Below are positions 17,451-26,229 of a stretch of 40,920 nucleotides of DNA, piece after piece. Source of the DNA: Caldifarciminota bacterium (GTDB lineage Bacteria; Hydrothermota; Hydrothermia; LBFQ01); assembly GCA_015490465.1 (NCBI GenBank), contig WFXS01000081.1, positions 1-40,920 on the forward strand, given 5' to 3'. Within the stretch, counting starts at the first letter, position 1. Each line of letters begins with the position of its first letter. Under the pieces are notes generated by a model, which ran no database searches, had not been told where the DNA came from, and saw only the letters and a list, made by a program, of their open reading frames with translations. The position numbers and the translations under genes are program-made.

Positions 17451-18241
17451 ACCCTATCGTACCGAAGGGCAGCGTACCCGACTACGGAATGCGGATCTCC
17501 GGCGGTATCCGCGCTCGTTCCGTATGCCAGAAGCGTAGGTTTCCATCCGAGTTCCCTTGCTATGGCCGCGAGTGTAGCCCAGGCGTACCTCCCACACGCC
17601 TCCCGCTCAAGGAGGGCTTCAGCGTCGTTCTCAAGGGCTATGGCGAGGGTCTCCCTGTCCATGGCACGGGCGACGTGGTCGGGATAGTAGTGGGACAGGT
17701 CGGTGGATACGACCATCACGTCCCCTTCGCGGAGGATGCCAAGGATCTTCCGGGCGACGGAAAGGGGATTGACTATCCCAAAGGCGAGGGGAACGAGCCT
17801 GAAATCACCGAGGACCACCTGAAGGAAGGGGATCTCCACCTCAAGGGAATGTTCCGGGATGAGGGGATCTGCTATATCGGTAAAGGGATGTCCCAGAGAT
17901 AGGACCTCCTCCACCCTGTCAACGGCTACGGGAACGGTGCCGAGAGGGGTCTCCCACGCCGTAAAGGGGCCGGTGGTCACACCGTTGAAGGCGACGAAGT
18001 GGGCGGGTCCGAGGAGGAAGACGGTGGGGTTCGTGCCGGATAGAGGCAGGAGGGTTTTGAAGGCGTAGGCCGCAAAGGGTCCGGAGTATATATAGCCAGC
18101 GTGGGGGGCGACGACGGCCTCCGGGGCCACCTCGTGGAGTACGTCGGCGGCTTCAAGCATCCTCACCACGGCATCCCTGAGGGCGTCGGGGTCGGCCGGG
18201 TAAAAGGTTCCGGCGACTGCCGGTTTCCTTATCATTTCCAT
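17447..18241 (-). CDS. amrB: AmmeMemoRadiSam system protein B (MEMO1-like)
   Basis: 264 aa; RKPAVAGTFYPADPDAL, APHAGYIYSGPFAAYAF, VVSTDLSHYYPDHVA. Confidence 0.93.
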   Translation of the reverse strand: MEMIRKPAVAGTFYPADPDALRDAVVRMLEAADVLHEVAPEAVVAPHAGYIYSGPFAAYAFKTLLPLSGTNPTVFLLGPAHFVAFNGVTTGPFTAWETPLGTVPVAVDRVEEVLSLGHPFTDIADPLIPEHSLEVEIPFLQVVLGDFRLVPLAFGIVNPLSVARKILGILREGDVMVVSTDLSHYYPDHVARAMDRETLAIALENDAEALLEREACGRYAWATLAAIARELGWKPTLLAYGTSADTAGDPHSVVGYAALRYDRV

Positions 18242-19290
18242 ACTCCGGGTATCTTTTCCCCACAGTTATGGCAAACTCCCCTCTCCTCCCACATCTCCGT
18301 CACCCGATAACCGTCGCGACGGATGAGCATGGTACCGCACTTCGGGCAGTAGGTACTGGACCTCTCCGGGTCGTAGACGTTCCCGACGTAGACGAATTTA
18401 AGTCCCTCCTCTTTCCCTATCTCGTACGCCTTAATCAGGGTGCTGTGGGGGGTGGGACGTATGTGCAACATCTTGTAATCCGGATGGGCGGCCGTGACGT
18501 GCCACGGTATGTTAGGGTTGACGGAGGCGAGAAAGCGGGCGATTCCCCTCAGATCCTTCTCGCTGTCGTTATAGCCGTCTATTACGAGGGTGGTCACCTC
18601 AAGCCATATCTTCGGCCATACCTCTCCGCCGAGGTACTCTATGTTCTCAAGGACGGGCTTAAGTCTGGCCCCCGTTATCTCCCTGTAGAACTTCTCGGTG
18701 AAGCCCTTCAGATCCACGTTTATGGCGTGGAGAAGACCCTCCATGTACTTCCACGCGTGGGGGGTCTCAAAGCCGGAGGAAACGAAGACGTTCCTCATAC
18801 CTCTCTCAACGCCGAGGGCGGCGATATCGTGGGCGTACTCTATCCAGACGACCGGCTCGTTGTAGGTGTAAGCGAGAAGTCTGACGCCGTAGTATTCGGC
18901 CGCCTCAACTATCCGTTCCGGCGGCGAATCGTAACCTATGAACCGGTCCGGCTCTCCCGTCTTCGGATCAACGTAAAAATCCCTGAACTGGCTTATCTCC
19001 CAGTTCTGACAGAACTGACAACGGAAGTTGCACCCCACCGTACCTATGGAGAGTATACCCTCCCCGGGCAGGAAGTGGTAGAGAGGTTTCTTCTCAACCG
19101 GATCTATGTGAATGGCCGCAGCCTTTCCGTAGGTCACCAGATAGAGTTTACCGTCGTAGTTTCTCCTTACACCGCACTTTCCCGACTCCCCCGGTTTTAT
19201 GGCGCACCAGTGGTGGCAGGCCGTACACTGTACCACTCCGTTCCTCAGAGGTCTGTAGAGGTCGCATTCCCGTAAGGCGGAAGATACCAT
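18232..19290 (-). CDS. amrS: AmmeMemoRadiSam system radical SAM enzyme
   Basis: 352 aa; GCNFRCQFCQNWEIS (CxxxCxxC), N-terminal CTACHHWCAIKPGESGKCGVR, C-terminal zinc-ribbon CPKCG...CHNCG; overlaps amrB by 10 bp. Confidence 0.95.
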   Translation of the reverse strand: MVSSALRECDLYRPLRNGVVQCTACHHWCAIKPGESGKCGVRRNYDGKLYLVTYGKAAAIHIDPVEKKPLYHFLPGEGILSIGTVGCNFRCQFCQNWEISQFRDFYVDPKTGEPDRFIGYDSPPERIVEAAEYYGVRLLAYTYNEPVVWIEYAHDIAALGVERGMRNVFVSSGFETPHAWKYMEGLLHAINVDLKGFTEKFYREITGARLKPVLENIEYLGGEVWPKIWLEVTTLVIDGYNDSEKDLRGIARFLASVNPNIPWHVTAAHPDYKMLHIRPTPHSTLIKAYEIGKEEGLKFVYVGNVYDPERSSTYCPKCGTMLIRRDGYRVTEMWEERGVCHNCGEKIPGVWK

Positions 19291-19561
19291 TTCAGTACGT
19301 ATTTTAAAGCGGATTCACGCGGTTTATGAAGAGTTCAGGGGGAAAAATTTGATCGTATTTGGCAAAAGGATACCCCTGAGGACGAGGAAAGGGGCAGGAG
19401 TACCCTACCACCGGAGAGATGGGGGAGGAACGAGGGGCAGAAGAAAGGTTGAGGAGTTCTGTTAGGTATGGGGAACAGCAGAGAGACGGGATTATTTTCT
19501 CAACCTTTTCAAAACCGGCATCTATGTATGAAGGATATCGTGGGCGTCCTTAAACAGGCCC

Positions 19562-19855
19562 TTAAGCAGGTCCTTGTCCTTTATCCTTTCCGATCCTCGT
19601 AACCTCCTCAAGGTAGTAATCGTACATCTTAACCTCCTTAAGCCTGCAGATTGGATTCTTCGGTGAAATCAACCTTTGCCATAGGGAAAGGAACTTCAGG
19701 GCCTTCAGATCCGCTAAGTAATCCGTCTCTGAGGCTTCGGAGAGGTATTTGAAGTCTATTATCCTATCAATCCCCGCCTTCCTCAGGGTCTCTCTTGCAT
19801 TTTGCAGGTACCTCTTAGACAGTCTACGGATGAAGGGATATGGTTCCTCCCTCAT
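19562..19855 (-). CDS. small protein, possibly a DUF5618/HEPN-like remnant
   Basis: 97 aa; RYLQNARETLRKAG...DFKYLSEASETDYLADLKAL resembles the helical pattern of DUF5618-type proteins; from memory only. Confidence 0.3.
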   Translation of the reverse strand: MREEPYPFIRRLSKRYLQNARETLRKAGIDRIIDFKYLSEASETDYLADLKALKFLSLWQRLISPKNPICRLKEVKMYDYYLEEVTRIGKDKGQGPA

Positions 19856-20070
19856 AATAGGCGTTGGATGAAAAACCCGCTGATTTGAATACTTTGAAGG
19901 AGAAGCTCGGTGAGGTTAACGCCCCGCTTGAGGTGATTGAGGAGGAGAGAGGGAAGACGAGAGAAAACCTATTTCAGGTTCTTGAGGAGAGGTTCGCCCG
20001 GAGACCGGCGGAGGAGATAGGGAAAGTGGGCAAAGTGAAGTCCACGCTGTTTCCTGCATAAAAGAATAGT

Positions 20071-21180
20071 TTACAGATTTATCCCATATCTCTCAAGAAC
20101 GAGTTTTTTGAACCCCTCTGGATTACGGCTCATACGGAGGAGCCGACCTATCTCCATCCTTTTCATAACCGGAGGGTAATTTCCGGGAAACTCTTCCACG
20201 GCCTTCTGCACAAGCTCACGGAACTCCTTGATGCGGGAAGTATAGTACTTCACGAACTCTTCCCACTCCATTACCTTCCTGAATCCTGGTCCCAGAACGT
20301 TCAAAGTCCTGTCGTCTCTCTTCCACGCAAAGTTCACGTTGTACCTCTCAGCCATTTCCTCCATACGATCCTCCGGTAGATTTTCAGGGACCTCCGTGAA
20401 CCGGAGAGTATGGGTTACTATTCTAACGTCCACGGTTATCGCCCACACCTCCCTATCCTCTATCCACAGACGAACCAGAATAAACAGTGGAAATACGATA
20501 GCCAAATTACCTTTTATCCCAACAAAGGCTAACCTGACCTTTTCAAACTCTCCTTTCATCGGCTCTCCAAAGCTCTTTAGCGCTCTGAAAAACCCATGCC
20601 TGTCCTTCTCTCCCGGAACGTAGATTATGGAAAACCCCATAGCCCTCGCATGGAGGGTTGGGTCAATCTTTTTCCTCTTCTTCGTTTTTTTCTCCTTCTT
20701 CGCATCTTTCTTCCCGGATATCAAGGATAGGACGATACTCCTCGTTTTGGTTTCCTCAACGTCGGCTCTGGAGGACAGTACTTTCCTCCTTACTATATCA
20801 ATGCCGAACATCTCCTCAATCGCTTCCTCATCCATATCCGCAACTTCTACGTGCACTTCCCATCCGTTCTTCTTTATTTCGGTTATCGTCGTCCTTAACA
20901 CCTCTTCCGAATACTTGATGAGGTGATTCAGGTACTTCTCACCGTACTTCTCGGCCGCATAGCGGTAAAGTTCCATACCCTGAAGCGAGGAAGTCAAATC
21001 TTCGGGTAATAGACCCTGCCACCACGGTTTTTTTACAAGAAAACTTAGTGCGAAGAGTAGTTTCCCCCTGTAAATGTATACCGTCAGTAAGGGATCTCCG
21101 AATATGCCCCGCCTGACGTAGACAACACCACTTCTCTTTTTATGGATAAAGTCGTTAACTACCTTCCGGATATTCTCCAT
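20071..21180 (-). CDS. hypothetical protein
   Basis: 369 aa; uninterrupted, charged Lys-rich central linker; N-terminus KKRSGVVYVRR...LLTVYIYRGKLLFALSF vaguely DUF4388-like. Confidence 0.7.
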   Translation of the reverse strand: MENIRKVVNDFIHKKRSGVVYVRRGIFGDPLLTVYIYRGKLLFALSFLVKKPWWQGLLPEDLTSSLQGMELYRYAAEKYGEKYLNHLIKYSEEVLRTTITEIKKNGWEVHVEVADMDEEAIEEMFGIDIVRRKVLSSRADVEETKTRSIVLSLISGKKDAKKEKKTKKRKKIDPTLHARAMGFSIIYVPGEKDRHGFFRALKSFGEPMKGEFEKVRLAFVGIKGNLAIVFPLFILVRLWIEDREVWAITVDVRIVTHTLRFTEVPENLPEDRMEEMAERYNVNFAWKRDDRTLNVLGPGFRKVMEWEEFVKYYTSRIKEFRELVQKAVEEFPGNYPPVMKRMEIGRLLRMSRNPEGFKKLVLERYGINL

Positions 21181-21250
21181 GAACGGTAGACAATACTAAG
21201 GCTGAAATCCTTTTTCGTTAGTAAACCCTGAGGATTAAAAATTTTTAACC

Positions 21251-22384
21251 TTACCCTCTGGCCAGTTCCACGGCCATACGGGCCCCTTCGGACATGGTCC
21301 CGGCCGTCTTCAGGGGAAGGCCGGACTCGGCTAACATCTTACGGCCTATCTCCTCGTTCGTACCGGTCAGTCTCACGACCACCGGCACCCTCACGTCCAT
21401 GGTCTTAAAGGCCTCTATCAGGCCGGCGGCTATGTCGTCGCACCGGGTTATGCCACCGAAGATGTTTATGAAGACCACCTTCACGTTGGGGTCCCTCAGG
21501 ATTATGTCCATGGCCTTCTTGACCTTCTCCGGATTGGAGGACCCCCCAACGTCAAGGAAGTTGGCCGGCTCACCCCCCCAGTACTTTATAACGTCCATGG
21601 TGGCCATGGCCAGACCGGCCCCGTTCACCATACATCCGATATCACCGTCCAGCTTTACGAAGGAGAGACCGGCCTCCTTGGCCTCCTCCTCCTCGGGGTT
21701 AACGTAGTCCATATCCTTGTACTGGAGGAGGTCCGGGTGGCGGAAGAGGGCGTTGTCGTCTAATATTATTTTGGCATCTACAGCCACGAGATCGTTAGCA
21801 GGCGTAACGACGAGGGGGTTTATCTCGGCAAGCTGGGCATCGGTAACGAAGTAGACTTCGGAAAGTTTCTGGTATATACCCGCGGCCTTCAGGGCGAGTT
21901 TGTTATCCTCAAAGACCTGAAAGGCCAGTTCCCTCGCCTCGTAGGGCTTCAGGGGTTCGGTTATGTGCTTCTTAACTATGGCCTCAGGCTTCGTCCTCGC
22001 TATCTCCTCTATGTCAACCCCACCCTCCTTTGAGGTTATGAATACGGCCTTAGAGGTACGCCTGTCAAGGGTTACGCTCACGTAGTACTCCTTTGCTATG
22101 TCAACGGCCTCGGTTATAAGGATCTTCTTGACCTTTATACCCTTTATGGTCAGGTTGAGTATCTCCTCGGCCTTTTTAACGGCCTCGTCGTAATCTTTCG
22201 CGAGTTTTACCCCTCCGGCCTTACCGCGTCCCCCTACGGGGACCTGCGCCTTTATAACCACGGGGTACTTCATCCCTTTGAGTATCTCCTTCGCCTCTTC
22301 CACCGTACGGGCGAGTTTACCGGTCTGGGTAGGTATGCCGAACTTCCTAAAGACTTCTTTGGATGCCCACTCAAGCAACTTCAT
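21251..22384 (-). CDS. sucC: succinate--CoA ligase [ADP-forming] subunit beta
   Basis: 377 aa; ATP-grasp KAQVPVGGRGKAGGVKLA, CMVNGAGLAMATMD, PANFLDVGGSS, INIFGGITRCD. Confidence 0.95.
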   Translation of the reverse strand: MKLLEWASKEVFRKFGIPTQTGKLARTVEEAKEILKGMKYPVVIKAQVPVGGRGKAGGVKLAKDYDEAVKKAEEILNLTIKGIKVKKILITEAVDIAKEYYVSVTLDRRTSKAVFITSKEGGVDIEEIARTKPEAIVKKHITEPLKPYEARELAFQVFEDNKLALKAAGIYQKLSEVYFVTDAQLAEINPLVVTPANDLVAVDAKIILDDNALFRHPDLLQYKDMDYVNPEEEEAKEAGLSFVKLDGDIGCMVNGAGLAMATMDVIKYWGGEPANFLDVGGSSNPEKVKKAMDIILRDPNVKVVFINIFGGITRCDDIAAGLIEAFKTMDVRVPVVVRLTGTNEEIGRKMLAESGLPLKTAGTMSEGARMAVELARG

Positions 22385-22529
22385 AGGCGGGTATTTTACT
22401 GGTGCAGGAGGGGTTGTTCCCGTGGTAGCACCGTGAATTTTTCAAACTTGATCCTGAAATCCGTTCCGTATAGCCGTTCCCTTACGTTCCGCCGAATATC
22501 GTACCCATCCCTCGTATAATCTCCCGACG

Positions 22530-23891
22530 ATGATCCTTCTTCCCCGCACCCGTTTCAACCGCATCCACATGGTGGGTATAGGGGGATCCGGCATGAGCGG
22601 AATTGCAGAGATCCTCCACCGTCTCGGTTTTTCGGTTCAGGGGTCGGATATAAGCCGCAAGGAGACGACGGAGAGGCTTGAGAAACTCGGAATTAAGGTC
22701 TTCTACGGTCACAGGTACGAGAACGTGAAGGGTGCGGATCTGGTGGTTTACTCCTCCGCCATACCGCCCGACAACCCCGAGCTTCAGGCGGCCAGAGAGA
22801 TGGGTATACCGGTCGTCCAGAGGGCGGAGATGCTGGCCGAACTGATGAGGGTTAAGTTCTCCATAGCCGTATCCGGCGCCCACGGTAAGAGTACCACAAC
22901 CTCCATGGTGGGACACGTACTAAAGGCCCTGAACACCAACCCTACCGTGATAGTGGGGGGTATACTGCGGGAGGTCAGTACGGGAGGGATGTACGGCAGC
23001 GGGGACTACCTCGTGGCCGAAGCCGACGAGTCCGACAGATCTTTTCTGAAACTCCTGCCCACCATAGCCGTAATAACTAACATAGACCGGGAGCATATAG
23101 ACACCTACGGGAGCATGGCCAACCTGAAACTGGCCTTCATAGACTTCGCCAACCGGGTACCCTTCTACGGGGCGGTCCTGGCCTGCGGGGACGACGAGAA
23201 CACCCGGCATATCCTTCCCTTCGTGGAGAGGAGGGTATTCACGTACGGCCTCGGCAGGGACAACTTCTTTCGGGCCGAAAATCTCAGGGAGGAGGGTCTG
23301 GGGAGCGAGTACGACCTCCTGGTCAACGGCCGGGGGGTCGCCCGTGTAAGGTTAAACGTACCGGGCGTATTCAACGTCAGGAACTCCCTCGCGGCTCTGG
23401 GAGTGGCGTGGGAACTGGGCCTTAACCTGAAGGATGTTGCGGAAAGCCTTGCCACGTTCAGGGGCGTGGGCAGGAGGTTTGAGATCAAGGGGAAGGTAAA
23501 CGGGGCAACCGTTATAGACGACTACGGCCACCATCCCACGGAGATATCCGCCGTCCTTGACGTGGCCAGAAGGCTCGGAAGGGTGATAGTCGTTTTCCAG
23601 CCCCACAGGTACACCCGCACCAGGGACCTCTACAAGCAGTTCGCCGAAGTCCTTACGAAGGCGGATTACGTGATACTCCTCCCCGTATATCCCGCAGGGG
23701 AGAAGGAGATACCCGGTGTAAGTTCAGGGCTGATATACGGAAGGATGAGGGACATGGGCTATGAGAACGTTGAGATGGTTGAGAGCCTTGAGGAGGCGGC
23801 CGGGAGGGTGAAGGCCGTAGCCGGAGAGGGGGACGTGGTACTCCTTCAGGGGGCGGGAAACGTTTACAGGGTGTGGGATCTCCTCGTATAG
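22530..23891 (+). CDS. murC: UDP-N-acetylmuramate--L-alanine ligase
   Basis: 453 aa; HMVGIGGSGMSGIAEIL, VSGAHGKSTTTSMVGH, DDYGHHPTEISAVL, FQPHRYTRT. Confidence 0.96.
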   Translation: MILLPRTRFNRIHMVGIGGSGMSGIAEILHRLGFSVQGSDISRKETTERLEKLGIKVFYGHRYENVKGADLVVYSSAIPPDNPELQAAREMGIPVVQRAEMLAELMRVKFSIAVSGAHGKSTTTSMVGHVLKALNTNPTVIVGGILREVSTGGMYGSGDYLVAEADESDRSFLKLLPTIAVITNIDREHIDTYGSMANLKLAFIDFANRVPFYGAVLACGDDENTRHILPFVERRVFTYGLGRDNFFRAENLREEGLGSEYDLLVNGRGVARVRLNVPGVFNVRNSLAALGVAWELGLNLKDVAESLATFRGVGRRFEIKGKVNGATVIDDYGHHPTEISAVLDVARRLGRVIVVFQPHRYTRTRDLYKQFAEVLTKADYVILLPVYPAGEKEIPGVSSGLIYGRMRDMGYENVEMVESLEEAAGRVKAVAGEGDVVLLQGAGNVYRVWDLLV

Positions 23892-23934
23892 ATCGGCCCA
23901 ACCGTCAGGATAACGGGCTTATAATCCTTGAGAC

Positions 23935-24288
23935 ATGCAGATAGACGTTCAGCGACTCAGGAATTCTATAAAAGGTACGGGATGGGCAAAGTTCCTGGCC
24001 ATCGTATACTACATTCTGGGTGCCATTTACATCCTCGGATGCGTTACCATACCTCTGGGAATCTTCATGTTCATAATCGGCATAAAGACCTGGAACGCGG
24101 CCAGCGACCTTGAAAGACTTAAGTACACGGACGACCCCGAGAGACTCTACTCCGCCCTTGACAACATCGGTTCCATGTTCGTATGGTCCGGCATATTCAT
24201 TGTCGTCACTCTGGTGCTTTACGCCATACTCCTCGTAGTTTACATCGCCTTTCTATCCTCTATGATGTCCGCTACGTATACCCTTTAA
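23935..24288 (+). CDS. small integral membrane protein, DUF5362-like
   Basis: 117 aa with 2-3 TM segments; WAKFLAIVYYILGAIYIL...GIKTWNAASDLERL pattern. Confidence 0.55.
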   Translation: MQIDVQRLRNSIKGTGWAKFLAIVYYILGAIYILGCVTIPLGIFMFIIGIKTWNAASDLERLKYTDDPERLYSALDNIGSMFVWSGIFIVVTLVLYAILLVVYIAFLSSMMSATYTL

Positions 24289-24983
24289 AATCCCCGTACC
24301 CGCAGCGAAACGTAGGGGACGCCCTCGGCGTCCCTGATTATTCCCGTCCTCTCGTAAGGCCGGTATCCTAAGGCTACCGTGAAGTCACCCTTCTCGTTCC
24401 GGAACTCCAGACCGCCTTCAAGTGATAGGCTCGCATAAACCTTACGGTAGTTTCTACTTAAAGCCACAAAGGTTCTGACGTCCAAAAAGAGGCCCACGCT
24501 GTCCCTGAGGGGTTTCCTGAACCTCTTAAAGGCCTTTACGTCGGTTCCCCAGTCCGTACCTTGAGATAGGAACTTGTACCTCTCGTCGTAGATGTACTGA
24601 GCCACGGATATCTCCAGATCTCTCTCTCTGTACATGAAACGAAAAGCGTTCCAGTAGAGGGGCAGGGTGTCAAGCTTATCTATGTAGTGGAAGCAGGGAT
24701 GCTCTATCAGGAGGTAGAACGTTCCTCTGTCGGTTTCTTTGAACGCCCCAAACCAGACGTAGTAGTCAGCGTATATGGGGTCCAGCTGTATGGGACCCAC
24801 GTCGTACCCCAGCCACACGATAAAATCCCCCCCAACTACGGGGCCGTAATCCCCCCACTTGAAAAGCTTCATGTATCCCCCTATATCTCCCACGGCGCTC
24901 TTATCCCTGTACTTGTAGGAGAACTTTGAGAAAGATGCCCACGATTCGTGCCGCATGTAAACGAAGGATAGGATAAACAGCAT
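24285..24983 (-). CDS. hypothetical beta-strand-rich (outer membrane-like) protein
   Basis: 232 aa; alternating aromatic strands and ...VPYVSLRVRGF C-terminus; convergent 4-bp overlap with the preceding gene. Confidence 0.55.
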   Translation of the reverse strand: MLFILSFVYMRHESWASFSKFSYKYRDKSAVGDIGGYMKLFKWGDYGPVVGGDFIVWLGYDVGPIQLDPIYADYYVWFGAFKETDRGTFYLLIEHPCFHYIDKLDTLPLYWNAFRFMYRERDLEISVAQYIYDERYKFLSQGTDWGTDVKAFKRFRKPLRDSVGLFLDVRTFVALSRNYRKVYASLSLEGGLEFRNEKGDFTVALGYRPYERTGIIRDAEGVPYVSLRVRGF

Positions 24984-25120
24984 GCGGGTATTGTACCGAC
25001 GACCTCTTTACCGACTTCAGAAAATCTCCATCTTACGGTCGGCACCCAACGGGGAGGTTCATCGTCGTTTCAGCAGAACGATCCGAACAGAAGGCGCTTC
25101 AATATCTACCGTTCCTCTAC

Positions 25121-25149
25121 TTGACATACGGGTGAACTGTGGCCATTAT
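25121..25149 (+). promoter_or_regulatory. sigma70-type promoter of the small heat-shock gene
   Basis: TTGACA (25121-25126), 17-bp spacer, CATTAT (25144-25149); strong SD AAGGAGGTGA at 25186-25195. Confidence 0.6.
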
Positions 25150-25198
25150 TCTACACCGCATCAAGTTAACATAAGTTAAAACAAAAAGGAGGTGAACC

Positions 25199-25633
25199 AT
25201 GGCAAGGCTCGTAAGGTTTGATCCCTTCAGGGAGCTTGAGGCGCTTCGCAGGGAGATGGAAAGGGTCTTTGACACCTTTCTGGCCGAGAGGGGGCTGGAA
25301 GGGGAGTTCGTCTGGACCCCGCCCCTTGAGGTCAAGGAGACCGACGACCGCTACATCGTCCGCATGGACATACCCGGCGTGAACAAGGAGGACATCAAGA
25401 TAGAGGTCACGGACAACACCCTCATCGTGTCCGGCGAGAGGAAGGAGGAAAAGGAGGAGAAGGAGGCCAGCTACTACCGCCGGGAGATCGCCTACGGTTC
25501 CTTCTACCGCGCCATACAGCTCCCCTCCGACATAGACCCTGAGAAGATAAACGCAAAGTACGAGAACGGCGTTCTCGTGATAGAGATACCCAAGAGCGAA
25601 AAGGCCCGAAAGAGGGAGATCAAGGTACAGTAA
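25199..25633 (+). CDS. Hsp20/alpha-crystallin small heat-shock protein
   Basis: 144 aa; RFDPFRELEALRREMERVF, VRMDIPGVNKEDIKIEVTDNTLIVSGERK, YENGVLVIEIPK. Confidence 0.95.
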   Translation: MARLVRFDPFRELEALRREMERVFDTFLAERGLEGEFVWTPPLEVKETDDRYIVRMDIPGVNKEDIKIEVTDNTLIVSGERKEEKEEKEASYYRREIAYGSFYRAIQLPSDIDPEKINAKYENGVLVIEIPKSEKARKREIKVQ

Positions 25634-25641
25634 AAGTCAGT

Positions 25642-25668
25642 GGGGCGGTCAAGCCGCCCCGTTTTTTT
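25642..25668 (+). terminator. rho-independent terminator after hsp20
   Basis: GGGGCGG-TCAAG-CCGCCCC then GTTTTTTT. Confidence 0.9.
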
Positions 25669-25696
25669 ATGAGCGGGGTTAGAATCCCCTCCTTAT

Positions 25697-26215
25697 ATGT
25701 TTGGGAACGTCAGGTACGCTTTTTCACCGGAGAACCTGAAGATATCTCTCCTCCTGTTTTTTTACTCCGTGTTCCTCGGAATCCTTGACCTTATAACCAA
25801 GGCCTGGGCTTATTCGTCCCTTAAACTGCACACCCCCGTGGAGGTGTTCGGTGAGTTCTTCCGTTTCACCCTCGTCATAAACTACAACACGGCCTTCGGT
25901 CTGTCTTTCGGTGAGAACTTCCCCTACGCCCTGATGGCAAGCGTACTGGCCGTGGCCCTGTTCGTCGTCATGGTTCTGGAGAGGAGAAAGGTGTACAAGT
26001 TCCTTTACGCTACCATCCTTGGAGGTGCGATCGGCAACATAGTGGACAGAATATTGCGGGGCGGTGTGGTGGACTTTGTGGACGTCGGTGTTGGCGGATT
26101 CAGATGGTACACATTTAACCTGGCGGACGTCTGGGTGACCCTCGGCCTCACCGGTCTGCTCATACTCCTGATCGTGGACGAGATGCCCTTCCGTAAGAAA
26201 GAGTCTCAGTCGTAA
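25697..26215 (+). CDS. lspA: signal peptidase II (prolipoprotein)
   Basis: 172 aa; NYNTAFGLSF, GGAIGNIVDRILRGGVVDFVDV, FNLADVWVTLG. Confidence 0.93.
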   Translation: MFGNVRYAFSPENLKISLLLFFYSVFLGILDLITKAWAYSSLKLHTPVEVFGEFFRFTLVINYNTAFGLSFGENFPYALMASVLAVALFVVMVLERRKVYKFLYATILGGAIGNIVDRILRGGVVDFVDVGVGGFRWYTFNLADVWVTLGLTGLLILLIVDEMPFRKKESQS

Positions 26216-26229
26216 AATAGACTCTCAGG

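Noticed and set aside
18268-19275. 335-aa plus-strand ORF antisense to amrS
   Set aside because: Antisense to a gene with clear radical-SAM motifs; no domain of its own.
21251-22384. Missing sucD next to sucC
   Set aside because: No sucD is in the window, but split sucC/sucD loci are plausible and the rest of the genome is not visible, so not reported as a finding.
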